From the NCBI GenBank assembly GCA_903831295.1, contig CAIKXA010000024.1, positions 1-35,782 of the forward strand: a stretch of DNA of 35,782 nucleotides, read 5' to 3'. A program made the translations under genes and the position numbers. The notes under the pieces were generated by a model. That model had not been told where the DNA came from. It ran no database searches and worked only from the letters and a program-made list of their open reading frames with translations. Of the stretch, positions 1 through 7,707 are shown piece after piece (position 1 is the stretch's first letter; every line of letters begins with the position of its first letter). The DNA comes from an uncultured bacterium (GTDB taxonomy: Bacteria > Planctomycetota > Phycisphaerae > Phycisphaerales > SM1A02).

Positions 1-94
1 CTAACTTTGGCTCAGGTTCGAAGCTGGTGTTCAGTTCCGTTCTTGAATCACGCTATACGGCCGCGACGGTCGTTTACTAGTAGGACGGTTGAAC

Positions 95-478
95 ATGTTT
101 CGGATCTATGTCGGCAACTTAAATTTTCGTACGACGGATGAGATTTTGCGAGCAGCTTTTGAGGCTCACGGTGAAGTGCAAGAAGTGTACATCGGGACTG
201 ATCGGGAAACCGGTCGCTCACGTGGCTTCGGCTTTGTGACAATGACAGACAAAACAGCGGGCGAAGCAGCTATCGCAGCAATCAACGGCTCACAAGTCGA
301 TGGTCGTGCGATTGTTGTCAATGAAGCTCAGCCTCGTCCACCGCGCACTGAGCGTGGCGGCGGCGGTGGTGGTGGCGGCTACGGCGGCGGCGGCGGTGGC
401 GGCGGCGGTGGTTTCCGCGGCGGTCGTGGCGGCGGCGGTGGTGGTGGCGGCGGCTACGGCCGTGGCTCACGCGACTAA
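95..478 (+). CDS. Glycine-rich RNA-binding protein (single RRM)
   Basis: A 127-residue cytoplasmic protein with one RNA recognition motif (about residues 1-78) followed by an almost pure glycine/arginine tail. RNP2 is visible as IYVGNL near the N-terminus and RNP1 as RGFGFVTM near residue 48. The layout matches bacterial and plant cold-induced glycine-rich RRM proteins, which bind single-stranded RNA and act as RNA chaperones; that role is inferred. I chose ATG at 95 because AGGA at 82-85 lies nine bases upstream; an in-frame TTG at 89 is too close to it. The tail is encoded by GGC/GGT codon runs from about 355 to 460, a region prone to length change. The gene stands alone and ends just before a strong terminator. 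Confidence 0.93.
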   Translation: MFRIYVGNLNFRTTDEILRAAFEAHGEVQEVYIGTDRETGRSRGFGFVTMTDKTAGEAAIAAINGSQVDGRAIVVNEAQPRPPRTERGGGGGGGGYGGGGGGGGGGFRGGRGGGGGGGGGYGRGSRD

Positions 479-505
479 ATCACGCTGAATTAAGTTTGAT
501 TTTAG

Positions 506-536
506 ACGTCCGCTCCATTTTGGGGCGGACGTTTTT
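506..536 (+). terminator. Rho-independent terminator after the RRM gene
   Basis: Perfect 8-bp stem ACGTCCGC (506-513) with GCGGACGT (525-532), running directly into a T run (532-536). It lies 27 bases after the RRM stop codon. Confidence 0.85.
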
Positions 537-620
537 AATTTCATATTTCAAAGTCGGCTGAAATGAATTACAACGAGTGGTTGCATTTCTGCGATCCTGG
601 TCTGGGATTATTTCAAGCTA

Positions 621-650
621 TTGAATTTGCAATTTTGTTGCAGGGATAAT
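621..650 (+). promoter_or_regulatory. Candidate sigma70-type promoter for the FHA-GspE operon
   Basis: TTGAAT at 621-626 and GATAAT at 645-650 are separated by 18 bases in an AT-rich spacer between the RRM terminator and the FHA-GspE gene. It would start transcription near 657, leaving a leader of about 34 bases to the GTG at 691. Sequence match only. Confidence 0.5.
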
Positions 651-690
651 GAGCCGTGTGTTCTATGTTTGATTGCACTATTATTCATGT

Positions 691-2562
691 GTGGCATTTC
701 TAGAAGTCAAAGGTGGCTCAAAGCCTCAACGAATAGAACTTGACGGCTCAACGGTTTCATTTGGCAGGCTTGCCGAAAATGTTGTTGCCATTGATGACTC
801 GGCCTTGTCGCGCAAGCATTGCGTGGTTGAATGCTTGGATGGCGTATGGCACGTGCGTGATTTGCAAAGCCGTAATGGAACCCGATTGAATGGCGGCAAA
901 GTCACCACGGCGGCGCTTAGAAATCTCGACGTTATAAAGATTGGCAAGATTCAAATTCGCTTTGTTTCGCCTGAAGATTCAGTGTTAAAGGCTGGACCGA
1001 GGGATAGTGAGTTCAACAGCGAACCCGAAGCTAGACCCACTCGTTCGGACAAGAGCGCGCCCAATAGTTCAACCGAAGAATCACTGCCTTCAATTCCATT
1101 GACGCGGTCAGAGAATTCACCCACTGATCGCCCCAAGCAGAAGGTGGCTTTGCCGGGCCTGGACGGAGCCGCGACGGATAGGACTACTTCAAGAAAGTCC
1201 GCACCAGTTGAAAACACGATTGACATTGATTTAAATTCCGTGGTGGGAGCTGGCTCGCTCGGCGATGACCCGGAATCGCGCTTGCGCAAGATTTGCAACG
1301 AGGCTCCTGAGAAACCATTTGAAGCCTCCGACATTTCGCTGGTGGACATGCGCGGACAAATCGTGCATCAGGCCGCCGAAATGGGTGGCGATGACGATGA
1401 TGACGCGAGCGAAAGTATCCGTGTGTTTCGGCTGGTTCTATTAACCGCGCTGCGTAGCCGCGCCAGCGATGTGCACGTGGAGCCGCGCATGGATCGCGCC
1501 ACTATTCGTCTTCGTGTGGATGGAATGATGGTGCTCGCATCGGAACTGCCGCTGGATTTATTGCGCCGACTTCTGGGCATGGTGAAGATTTTGTGCCAGA
1601 TCGACACAAGTCAAAAGTCGCAAGTGCAAGATGGACATTTCAGCATCACCACAAAGGGAAAGCGCGTTGATTTTCGCGTGAGTTTAACTCCCGCGGTGCA
1701 CGGGCAAAAGTTGGTGCTGCGCGTGTTGGATACATCAAATAGTCCCACGCGCTTGCACGAGCTTGGAGTGTTGCCATGGATGTACGAAAAGTTGCGGACC
1801 ATGGCAAGTCGCGACTCGGGCATGGTGTTGGCGTGTGGGCCAACTGGCAGTGGCAAGACAACCACGCTTTATTCATGCTTGCGAGAGATTGATGTGGAGA
1901 CCCGCAATGCCATCACCATTGAGGACCCGGTCGAGTATTACTTGGAAGGCTGCACCCAGATTCCCATTGACCACAAGCAGGGCAACACCTTCGCCAATAT
2001 TTTGCGCAGCGTGTTGCGGCAAGATCCTGATGTGATTTTTGTTGGGGAAATTCGCGACATTGAAACCGCGCAAGTTGCCATGCAAGCCGCAATGACTGGG
2101 CACTTGGTGTATTCCACTGTGCATTCGCGTGATTCCATGGGAGCCATTTTTCGTCTTTTGGATTTGGGCGTGGAAAGTTATTTGGTGGCCAACGCCATCA
2201 ATTTAATCGTGGCGCAGCGATTATGCCGCGCTCTGTGCATGAACTGCCGCAAGGCGGTGCGCCTGACCTCGCAGCAGTTGCTCAAGATGGGCCGCGCCGC
2301 GGACGGCATGCCAAGTATCTTTTCGCCAGTGGGTTGTGGAAAATGTTTAGGAACTGGCTATCGAGGTCGACGCGCGTTGCTTGAGTTGTTGGAATTTTCA
2401 GATGGCGTGCGCGATGTTGTGTTGAAGCGTCCAACCATTTCCGATTTGCGAAATGTGCTTGAGCAAGGGCACTACATCACGCTTCAGAAATTTGGTTTTC
2501 AATTGGTGGCTCAAGGCGTGACCAGCTACGAAGAGGTTGAGCGCGTGGCTGGGGGAGACTAA
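691..2562 (+). CDS. FHA domain fused to GspE/PilB-type secretion or pilus ATPase
   Basis: A 623-residue cytoplasmic ATPase. Residues about 1-95 form an FHA phosphothreonine-binding domain (SFGR, SRKH and RNGT motifs). Residues 100-190 are polar and look disordered. The rest is a GspE/PilB hexameric ATPase: N-terminal lobe, Walker A GPTGSGKT at 383-390, Asp-box and Walker B region (GEIRD), His-box, and a zinc tetracysteine (C516, C519, C549, C552). Such ATPases power type II secretion or type IV pilus assembly. The usual GspE N1 domain appears replaced or preceded by FHA, suggesting control by Ser/Thr kinases (inference). The start is uncertain: GTG 691 gives a typical FHA N-terminus, while a TTG at 673 is also open. 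No other secretion genes are nearby, so the partner machine is unknown. It is the first gene of an operon with hscB and two CNNM genes. Confidence 0.9.
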   Translation: MAFLEVKGGSKPQRIELDGSTVSFGRLAENVVAIDDSALSRKHCVVECLDGVWHVRDLQSRNGTRLNGGKVTTAALRNLDVIKIGKIQIRFVSPEDSVLKAGPRDSEFNSEPEARPTRSDKSAPNSSTEESLPSIPLTRSENSPTDRPKQKVALPGLDGAATDRTTSRKSAPVENTIDIDLNSVVGAGSLGDDPESRLRKICNEAPEKPFEASDISLVDMRGQIVHQAAEMGGDDDDDASESIRVFRLVLLTALRSRASDVHVEPRMDRATIRLRVDGMMVLASELPLDLLRRLLGMVKILCQIDTSQKSQVQDGHFSITTKGKRVDFRVSLTPAVHGQKLVLRVLDTSNSPTRLHELGVLPWMYEKLRTMASRDSGMVLACGPTGSGKTTTLYSCLREIDVETRNAITIEDPVEYYLEGCTQIPIDHKQGNTFANILRSVLRQDPDVIFVGEIRDIETAQVAMQAAMTGHLVYSTVHSRDSMGAIFRLLDLGVESYLVANAINLIVAQRLCRALCMNCRKAVRLTSQQLLKMGRAADGMPSIFSPVGCGKCLGTGYRGRRALLELLEFSDGVRDVVLKRPTISDLRNVLEQGHYITLQKFGFQLVAQGVTSYEEVERVAGGD

Positions 2563-3063
2563 GTGCCAGATCCATTTGAACTGCTTGGCTTGCCGCGATC
2601 GTGGCGGGTGACCGTTGAAGAAATTCGCGCGGCACAGAGAAGATGTTCGATAGTGTCGCATCCGGATCGGTACACGGATTTGGCAAGCCGAGCGAATGCG
2701 ATGGACGAATCCTCGCGCATCAACGCGGCGGCCAGCGAACTTTTGGATCCACTATCGCGGGGCAGCGCGATTTTGCATGCGCTTGCGCCAACGCCAAGGC
2801 CAGCGGAACCCAAGCAATCGCCCGAGTTTTTGATGCGCATGATGGAGTTGCGTGAGGCGGTGGACGGCGCGGGACAAGACTCGCAAGCGCGACGTGAGAT
2901 CGCGGCTCAAGTAGCCGCTGAATTGCGCGCGATTGAATTGGAAACGGATGCCGCCATGGATGCGTTGTTGACGCGGCCTCAGGTTGAAACTTGGCGCGCC
3001 GCGTTTGACGCGTGTAATAGGCTTCGCGCCATGCGCCGCGCGAATGATGAGTGCGCGCAATGA
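2563..3063 (+). CDS. hscB: HscB/Hsc20-like J-domain co-chaperone
   Basis: A 166-residue protein with a J-domain carrying the HPD motif (residues 33-35) and a C-terminal helical domain that opens with FLMRMMELRE (89-98), the hallmark of HscB. HscB delivers the IscU iron-sulfur scaffold to the Hsp70 HscA. No hscA, iscU or iscS is in the window, so the chaperone partner must lie elsewhere. GTG at 2563 abuts the TAA of the preceding gene, with GGGGGAG seven bases upstream. The stop overlaps the next start as ATGA. Family assignment rests on both domains and is fairly secure; the precise substrate is inferred. Confidence 0.82.
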   Translation: MPDPFELLGLPRSWRVTVEEIRAAQRRCSIVSHPDRYTDLASRANAMDESSRINAAASELLDPLSRGSAILHALAPTPRPAEPKQSPEFLMRMMELREAVDGAGQDSQARREIAAQVAAELRAIELETDAAMDALLTRPQVETWRAAFDACNRLRAMRRANDECAQ

Positions 3064-4331
3064 CGATCGGCCCGATTGAAATCATGGTGTTGCTGGCGCT
3101 TCTGCCTGTGGTGGGTGGCAGCGCTTTTGCGTCGTGTTCGGAAACGGTTCTCTTTGGATTGCGCCAGTCGGAACGGGAAAAGCTGCGGCGCGAACGGCCC
3201 GCAACGGCGCGAAGAGTGGATGAATTGTTGCGTGATCCGCGCGGGTTGTTGGTCACGGTGCTGTTCATCAATATGACTTCAAACACATTGTTTTTTGTCA
3301 TTTCAAGCGGCTTTATTTTAATGTCCAATTCATCGCCAATGGTGGAGTTTGGCTTCGCGTTGATTTCGTTGGTGGTGCTTGTGATCGCCGGAGAAACATT
3401 GCCAAAAATTGTGGGAAATGTGGCGCGCGTACAACTCGCGGGCGTGTTGTCGGCGCCGTTGCTCTTGGCGCATCGGATTGTGGGCCCCATTCGACGCGTT
3501 CTGGATTTTGGAATCGTGTCGCCGCTGTCGCGCTTGGTTGGCGTGGCGCCCAGCAGCGGAGTTTCAATGACCGATGTGCAAGAGTTGGTCGGACAAAGTT
3601 CCAAATCTGGCGTGTTGCGAAACGAAGAAGCAAATGCGTTGAAACGAGTTATTCGATTGCAAGAGCGGCAGGTTCGCGACCTGATGACGGCGCGCGTATT
3701 CGTGGCGTTCATTCGCAGCGACGCGACATATGGGCAAGTGTTCGCCATGGTGAAATCTTCGCGCCGCACTCGATTGATCGTGGCTGATCCAGACTTGGAT
3801 CACATCGCGGGCTATTTGGATGTGCGCAATTTTTTACTTGACGCCCGAGGCCACAAAACTCCGTTGGCCTCGCACATTCGAAAGATTGGTTTTGTGCCGG
3901 AATTAGCCACAGTTGGTCAGCTTTTGGAGTGGTTTGAACGCGAAGGCGATCGAAGCGCGGTGGTCGTGGATGAATTTGGCGGCACCGCCGGAGTGGTGAG
4001 TTTGCGCGACGCCGTTGGCGAAATTTCCGGTGAAGTTTCGAGCGAGTGGACCAACGAACCTGGCGTGACGTTGGATGCGCAAGGTTGGTGGCGAATGCCG
4101 GGAGACATCGATCTCGCTTTGGCGGCTGAGCGCATGCAGATCTTGATGCCGGAATCGGAATCCGCCACGCTTGGTGGTTTTTTTATGGAGCATCTGAACC
4201 GAGTGCCTCAAGCCAATGATTCGCTTGTGGTTCATGGACTAGAAATGATTGTTGAAAGCATGGAGCGCAATCGAGTGCTGTGGGTGAAAGTGCGCGTGAG
4301 TGCAAACAACAATCAGGCGGGGCGCAAATGA
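3060..4331 (+). CDS. CNNM/CorC-family membrane protein (DUF21, CBS pair, CorC_HlyC domain)
   Basis: A 423-residue inner-membrane protein. An N-terminal DUF21 transmembrane domain (about residues 1-180, several hydrophobic helices, GETLPKIVGN motif) is followed by paired CBS domains (about 200-325, ending in EFGGTAGVVSLRDAVGEI) and a C-terminal CorC_HlyC domain (about 340-415). Family members bind adenine nucleotides through CBS and have been linked to magnesium efflux or divalent-cation homeostasis; 'hemolysin' in older annotations is a misnomer. The start at 3060 is chosen for its ATGA overlap with hscB; a GTG at 3051 is nine bases upstream. It overlaps the next gene, a shorter paralogue, again by ATGA, so the two are probably co-translated and may form a heteromer (inference). 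Confidence 0.88.
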   Translation: MTIGPIEIMVLLALLPVVGGSAFASCSETVLFGLRQSEREKLRRERPATARRVDELLRDPRGLLVTVLFINMTSNTLFFVISSGFILMSNSSPMVEFGFALISLVVLVIAGETLPKIVGNVARVQLAGVLSAPLLLAHRIVGPIRRVLDFGIVSPLSRLVGVAPSSGVSMTDVQELVGQSSKSGVLRNEEANALKRVIRLQERQVRDLMTARVFVAFIRSDATYGQVFAMVKSSRRTRLIVADPDLDHIAGYLDVRNFLLDARGHKTPLASHIRKIGFVPELATVGQLLEWFEREGDRSAVVVDEFGGTAGVVSLRDAVGEISGEVSSEWTNEPGVTLDAQGWWRMPGDIDLALAAERMQILMPESESATLGGFFMEHLNRVPQANDSLVVHGLEMIVESMERNRVLWVKVRVSANNNQAGRK

Positions 4332-5305
4332 GTAACTACCAATTAACTTTCTACGTCGCCTTATTGTTGGCGGCATTGATGCTGTCGGCAATGTTCGCCG
4401 GAATTGAAACCGGCATCTACACATTGAATCGAATTCGACTTGCGCTTGAAAGCGGACGCGCGCGCAAAGCCGCGTTGCGACTCTTGGAGGAAATTCGATT
4501 TCCCAATCGATTGTTGGCAACACTATTAATTGGCAACGCATGCGCCCATGATCTTGGATCAATCGCGATCGCCCACATGTTGGAGGGCCTGGGCTTCTCG
4601 CCTTTGATGGGAATAGTCCTGAATACGTGCCTTCTTTTGCCATTAATTTTTATATTTGGCGAGACCTTGCCCAAGGAATTATTCCGCGTTCACACCGACC
4701 AATGGAGTTACCGCTGCGTTGGATTTCTTCGATTCTTTCGAATTCTTTTTACCGCGATCGGATTCGTGCCATTGATCACGTGGCTTGGTTCGTTGATTGT
4801 GCGGCGCGCCGGCCTAGGGGGCAGCGTGACACTGGACGCGCGGCAGCGATTTCAGGAACTCTTTCACGAAAGTTCAACCACGATTGGAGAGCGACAAGTC
4901 GCGATGGCGGTTCGCGTGATGCAACTCAGCGAACTGAGTTTGTCCGATGTGATGACTCCATGGAAGGACGCGGATATTCTTGGCGAGCAATTTTCGCCTG
5001 ACGAAATAAATCGCTTGTTGACACGCTCCAATCATTCCACGTATCCGTTGGTCGACCGTCAGAATCGATGTGTCGGCGTGGTATCCGCCATGGATTTATT
5101 GGTGGCGCCGGAAATGCAGCCGCGTGAATTGGTTCGAGCGGCGATTGAATTGCCAGTAGGAACCCGCGTATCCGAAGCCTTGCGAATTTTGCGCGAGCGC
5201 GGCGGCACGTTGGTGGTGGCGCGCGATGGCGAAAAAGAAGCGGGGGTTTGCAGTTTGCGCGACATGTTGGAATCCGTGGTGGGCTCGTTTTTGGGCGGCG
5301 AATGA
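4328..5305 (+). CDS. Short CNNM-family membrane protein (DUF21 plus CBS pair only)
   Basis: A 325-residue paralogue of the preceding gene. It has the DUF21 membrane domain (FGETLPKELFRVH motif near residue 115) and a CBS pair ending in CSLRDMLESVVGSF, but stops there: the C-terminal CorC_HlyC domain is absent. The stop follows a complete CBS fold and the frame is clean, so this looks like a genuine short form and not a truncation by mutation. ATG at 4328 overlaps the upstream stop (ATGA) and has a G-rich SD-like stretch at 4316-4322. Probably works with its neighbour in ion transport or sensing; that is inference. Confidence 0.85.
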   Translation: MSNYQLTFYVALLLAALMLSAMFAGIETGIYTLNRIRLALESGRARKAALRLLEEIRFPNRLLATLLIGNACAHDLGSIAIAHMLEGLGFSPLMGIVLNTCLLLPLIFIFGETLPKELFRVHTDQWSYRCVGFLRFFRILFTAIGFVPLITWLGSLIVRRAGLGGSVTLDARQRFQELFHESSTTIGERQVAMAVRVMQLSELSLSDVMTPWKDADILGEQFSPDEINRLLTRSNHSTYPLVDRQNRCVGVVSAMDLLVAPEMQPRELVRAAIELPVGTRVSEALRILRERGGTLVVARDGEKEAGVCSLRDMLESVVGSFLGGE

Positions 5306-5563
5306 GCCGCTCAAATCCTAAAATCATTTCAAATTTCTGAGTGATCCACAAAATCATTTTCATGTTTCAATCATGGCGCGGGATTGCGAATGTCCGTTCG
5401 CCGCCAGAATAAAAGTCGTTCGAATCGTCGATCAAAGTTGGTGCGTTCAATTTTCATCGTGGCTATTCAGCGCGCAAGGTGGACAAGACCTACAGCGCCA
5501 TGCTCGCCCGCACAACACGCAAGCGAAGCAGAATCAACCAATTTGGTTATACTTCCACGCCTT
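5306..5563. other. Intergenic region before tRNA-Ile, no gene recognised
   Basis: 258 bases. Short open frames here run through or into the tRNA and have no recognisable product. TATACT at 5548-5553, ten bases before the tRNA, is a good -10 element for it; no clear -35 is visible. Confidence 0.4.
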
Positions 5564-5637
5564 GCGCCAGTAGCTCAGCTGGCTAGAGCACGCCCCTGAT
5601 AAGGGCGAGGTCGAAGGTTCGAGTCCTTTCTGGCGCA
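5564..5637 (+). tRNA. tRNA-Ile (anticodon GAT)
   Basis: Full cloverleaf, 74 bases: acceptor stem GCGCCAG (5564-5570) with CTGGCGC (5630-5636), discriminator A5637; D-arm GCTC/GAGC; anticodon stem CGCCC/GGGCG with loop CTGATAA (anticodon GAT, 5598-5600); T-arm GAAGG with loop TTCGAGT. CCA is not encoded. It is a single tRNA, not next to rRNA genes. Confidence 0.97.
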
Positions 5638-5643
5638 TTGAAT

Positions 5644-5680
5644 AGCGACCGTCCCAATTCGGGGCGGTCGCTGTCGTTTT
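5644..5680 (+). terminator. Rho-independent terminator after tRNA-Ile
   Basis: Long stem AGCGACCGTCCC (5644-5655) with GGGGCGGTCGCT (5661-5672), one T-G wobble, loop AATTC, followed by GTCGTTTT. It starts seven bases after the tRNA end. Confidence 0.85.
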
Positions 5681-5697
5681 ATCGCGCTGGAAGTCGG

Positions 5698-5703
5698 TAT
5701 GAT
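5698..5703 (+). promoter_or_regulatory. Candidate -10 box for mdh
   Basis: TATGAT 39 bases before the mdh ATG and 18 bases past the tRNA terminator. No convincing -35 hexamer is visible, so this is only a candidate. Confidence 0.35.
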
Positions 5704-5741
5704 TTGCAACCCGCAATCGCGGCAACAAAAGGAATCATCAC

Positions 5742-6710
5742 ATGCGACGAGCAAAAATATCAATCATCGGTGCTGGAAATGTTGGAGCCACTTGCGCGCA
5801 TTGGGCCGCCGCAAAGGAACTTGGCGACATTGTGCTGCTGGATATTCCAGAGCGCGAAGGCGTGGCCAAGGGCAAGGCCCTGGACTTGATGCAGTGCGCG
5901 CCCATCGAAAGATTTGACAGCGCAGTGATTGGCACGAGCGATTACAAAGACATTGCCAACAGCGATGTGGTTGTGATCACAGCTGGTTTGCCGCGCAAGC
6001 CAGGCATGAGCCGCGACGACTTGATCACGACCAATGTGAAGATTGTGCGCAGCGTTTCCGAGCAAGTTGCAAAGAACGCGCCCAACGCGGTGGTGATCGT
6101 GGTCAGCAATCCGCTGGACGCCATGGTGTACACCGCATGGAAGACCACCGGCTTTCCAACGCACCGCATTCTTGGGCAAGCGGGTTGCTTGGATGTTGCG
6201 CGTTTCCGCTGCTTTTTGGCCATGGAGCTAGGTTGCAGCGTGGAAGATATTCAAGCGTTGTTGCTTGGCGGCCACGGCGATGACATGGTTCCGCTGCCGC
6301 GCTTCACCAGCGTGCACGGCATTCCAATTTCAATGTTGCTGTCCGACGAAGTTGTGAACAAGTGCATGCAGCGCGCCAAAGTTGGCGGCGGTGAAATTGT
6401 GCAATTGATGGGAACCAGCGCGTACTACGCGCCCGCCAGCGGCACCATTCAAATGGTGGAGGCCATCATTAAGGACAAGAGGCGAATTCTGCCGTGCGCC
6501 GCGTATTGCGAAGATGCATATGGCGTGGCCAAGGGACAGAAGGGCGCTGGATATTTTGTGGGCGTGCCTTGCGTGATTGGAAGCAATGGCATGGAGAAAA
6601 TTGTTGAAGTTGACTTGGTCGGCGATGAGCGCAAGTTGATGGATGAAAGCATTTCCCATGTGAAGGATTTGGTTGGCGCCGTGCGCAAGATTTTCCCGGA
6701 CTTGGCCTAA
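5742..6710 (+). CDS. mdh: Malate dehydrogenase (NAD, LDH-like type)
   Basis: A 322-residue cytoplasmic enzyme that interconverts malate and oxaloacetate in the TCA cycle. Rossmann motif GAGNVG is at residues 10-15 and Asp34 at the end of strand beta-2 indicates NAD rather than NADP. Substrate-binding arginines R85, R91 and R154, Asn123 in SNPLD, and the catalytic pair Asp151 and His178 (GGHGD) are all present. Arg85 within the mobile loop supports malate rather than lactate as substrate. Length is typical of the tetrameric LDH-like MDH class. AAAAGGA at 5727-5733 lies eight bases before ATG 5742. It has its own flanking terminators and appears monocistronic. Confidence 0.96.
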   Translation: MRRAKISIIGAGNVGATCAHWAAAKELGDIVLLDIPEREGVAKGKALDLMQCAPIERFDSAVIGTSDYKDIANSDVVVITAGLPRKPGMSRDDLITTNVKIVRSVSEQVAKNAPNAVVIVVSNPLDAMVYTAWKTTGFPTHRILGQAGCLDVARFRCFLAMELGCSVEDIQALLLGGHGDDMVPLPRFTSVHGIPISMLLSDEVVNKCMQRAKVGGGEIVQLMGTSAYYAPASGTIQMVEAIIKDKRRILPCAAYCEDAYGVAKGQKGAGYFVGVPCVIGSNGMEKIVEVDLVGDERKLMDESISHVKDLVGAVRKIFPDLA

Positions 6711-6711
6711 G

Positions 6712-6762
6712 CCCCGAAAGCCATTGGGCGCGTGTTGCGTGAGCCTATGGCGGGGAATTTTT
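6712..6762 (+). terminator. Probable terminator after mdh
   Basis: Nested stem: CCCC (6712-6715) with GGGG (6752-6755) and GCCAT (6720-6724) with ATGGC (6747-6751), extended inside by GGGC with GCCT, then AATTTTT. A four-base bulge separates the two stem parts. Confidence 0.65.
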
Positions 6763-6809
6763 GCGCCTATTTCAAAGGGAAATCGCCATAAATGCCGATA
6801 GGGTGAGTC

Positions 6810-7640
6810 ATGTCCTCATTGCGTCCGCTCTTTCGATTTGACCCAGGCTGGTTGTTCACCGTTGCCGGCTTCGTCATCATGGCGGCCAGCGCCCTGTTGC
6901 CAGCGCAACACGACGTGGCCATATTGAAAGAGCAGTTGGCGAAGTTGGAGCAAGAGGAAAAAGTCAATTACAAACGGATCCAGGCTTACGAGCAATTTCT
7001 TGTGGAGTTGAAATCCAAAGACACTTCTCTGCTCACCCGGCTTGCGGCGAGTCAGTTGAACTTGATGCCCCAAGGCGAGGCGCCAGTGTTGATGGCGACA
7101 AGCATGGAGCACACGGTGAGTGATTGGATTGAGGCCACGGTTCCTCCCGAGGCGTTTGAAACTAATTTAGTTCCTGACACATTGCTCACGCGCTTGGCGT
7201 CAGGTCAACGAAGATTGTGGTTGATGGGCGGCGGCGCGTTGATTGTGTTCATTGGATTGACCACGGGAATTCCACTCACGCCTTCAACTCGATTTGTTGC
7301 CACAGCTTTTGAGGAGCGATGGCTTGAACAAGCGGGAGCCTCGAGGGTTGCTGAACCAAACGCCTGCGAAGAATTTTCGCATTCCATTGACACGCATGAT
7401 CCGCCTGACTCGCTTGATCCGCTTGATCGCGAAATGAATGCGTCGCATGGCACGTCAGCGCAAATCGTTGATGAAATTGATGGTCAAATCAAAAGTGAGA
7501 AATGGACCTGGGATGAGCAGGAGAATGTTGAGCCATACATTTTGATGGCGCAAGCCGAGAGCGGAAATTCCATTTTGGGCGCGAATACATCTATCACCGG
7601 TGATGACGGCAAAGATTTTTGGCCGCACGCGGCGGATTAA
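6810..7640 (+). CDS. Unknown membrane protein with two TM helices and a coiled coil
   Basis: A 276-residue protein I do not recognise. A short cytoplasmic N-terminus is followed by a TM helix (about 14-32), a heptad-rich charged stretch likely to be a coiled coil (about 35-72), a region that would be periplasmic, a second TM helix (about 138-156), and an acidic C-terminal tail with no visible domain (DPPDSLDPLD run near 195). The topology, a coiled coil and loop hung between two TM helices, resembles small envelope scaffold or sensor proteins, but no function is supported. ATG 6810 is preceded by GGGTGAG only a few bases away. It lies between mdh and dprA in the same direction with 67 bases before dprA. 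Confidence 0.75.
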   Translation: MSSLRPLFRFDPGWLFTVAGFVIMAASALLPAQHDVAILKEQLAKLEQEEKVNYKRIQAYEQFLVELKSKDTSLLTRLAASQLNLMPQGEAPVLMATSMEHTVSDWIEATVPPEAFETNLVPDTLLTRLASGQRRLWLMGGGALIVFIGLTTGIPLTPSTRFVATAFEERWLEQAGASRVAEPNACEEFSHSIDTHDPPDSLDPLDREMNASHGTSAQIVDEIDGQIKSEKWTWDEQENVEPYILMAQAESGNSILGANTSITGDDGKDFWPHAAD

Positions 7641-7707
7641 ATCAATCATTTTACAGAAATTTGGCAGTGATTTTTCGAATGCGATAAATCCGTCGTAGCG
7701 TGGCGTG

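Noticed and set aside
355-460. CRISPR or minisatellite at the GGC/GGT run
   Set aside because: It is simple codon repetition for the glycine-rich tail of the RRM protein; no spacers.
649-671. Mini-ORF MSRVFYV before the FHA-GspE gene with an SD-like GGGA
   Set aside because: Its ATG overlaps the candidate -10 GATAAT, so it would not be within the transcript; too short to support.
2720-3769. 349-residue ORF on the minus strand
   Set aside because: Lies wholly opposite hscB and the CNNM gene, with Arg/Ser/Thr-rich composition typical of a shadow frame.
5373-5599. Arg/Ser-rich open frames before and through the tRNA-Ile gene
   Set aside because: They run into the tRNA, have no recognisable domain and no RBS; typical artefacts around tRNA genes.
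6792-6806. Four-codon leader ORF before the 6810 gene
   Set aside because: Probably chance; no conserved-peptide or attenuator features are visible.
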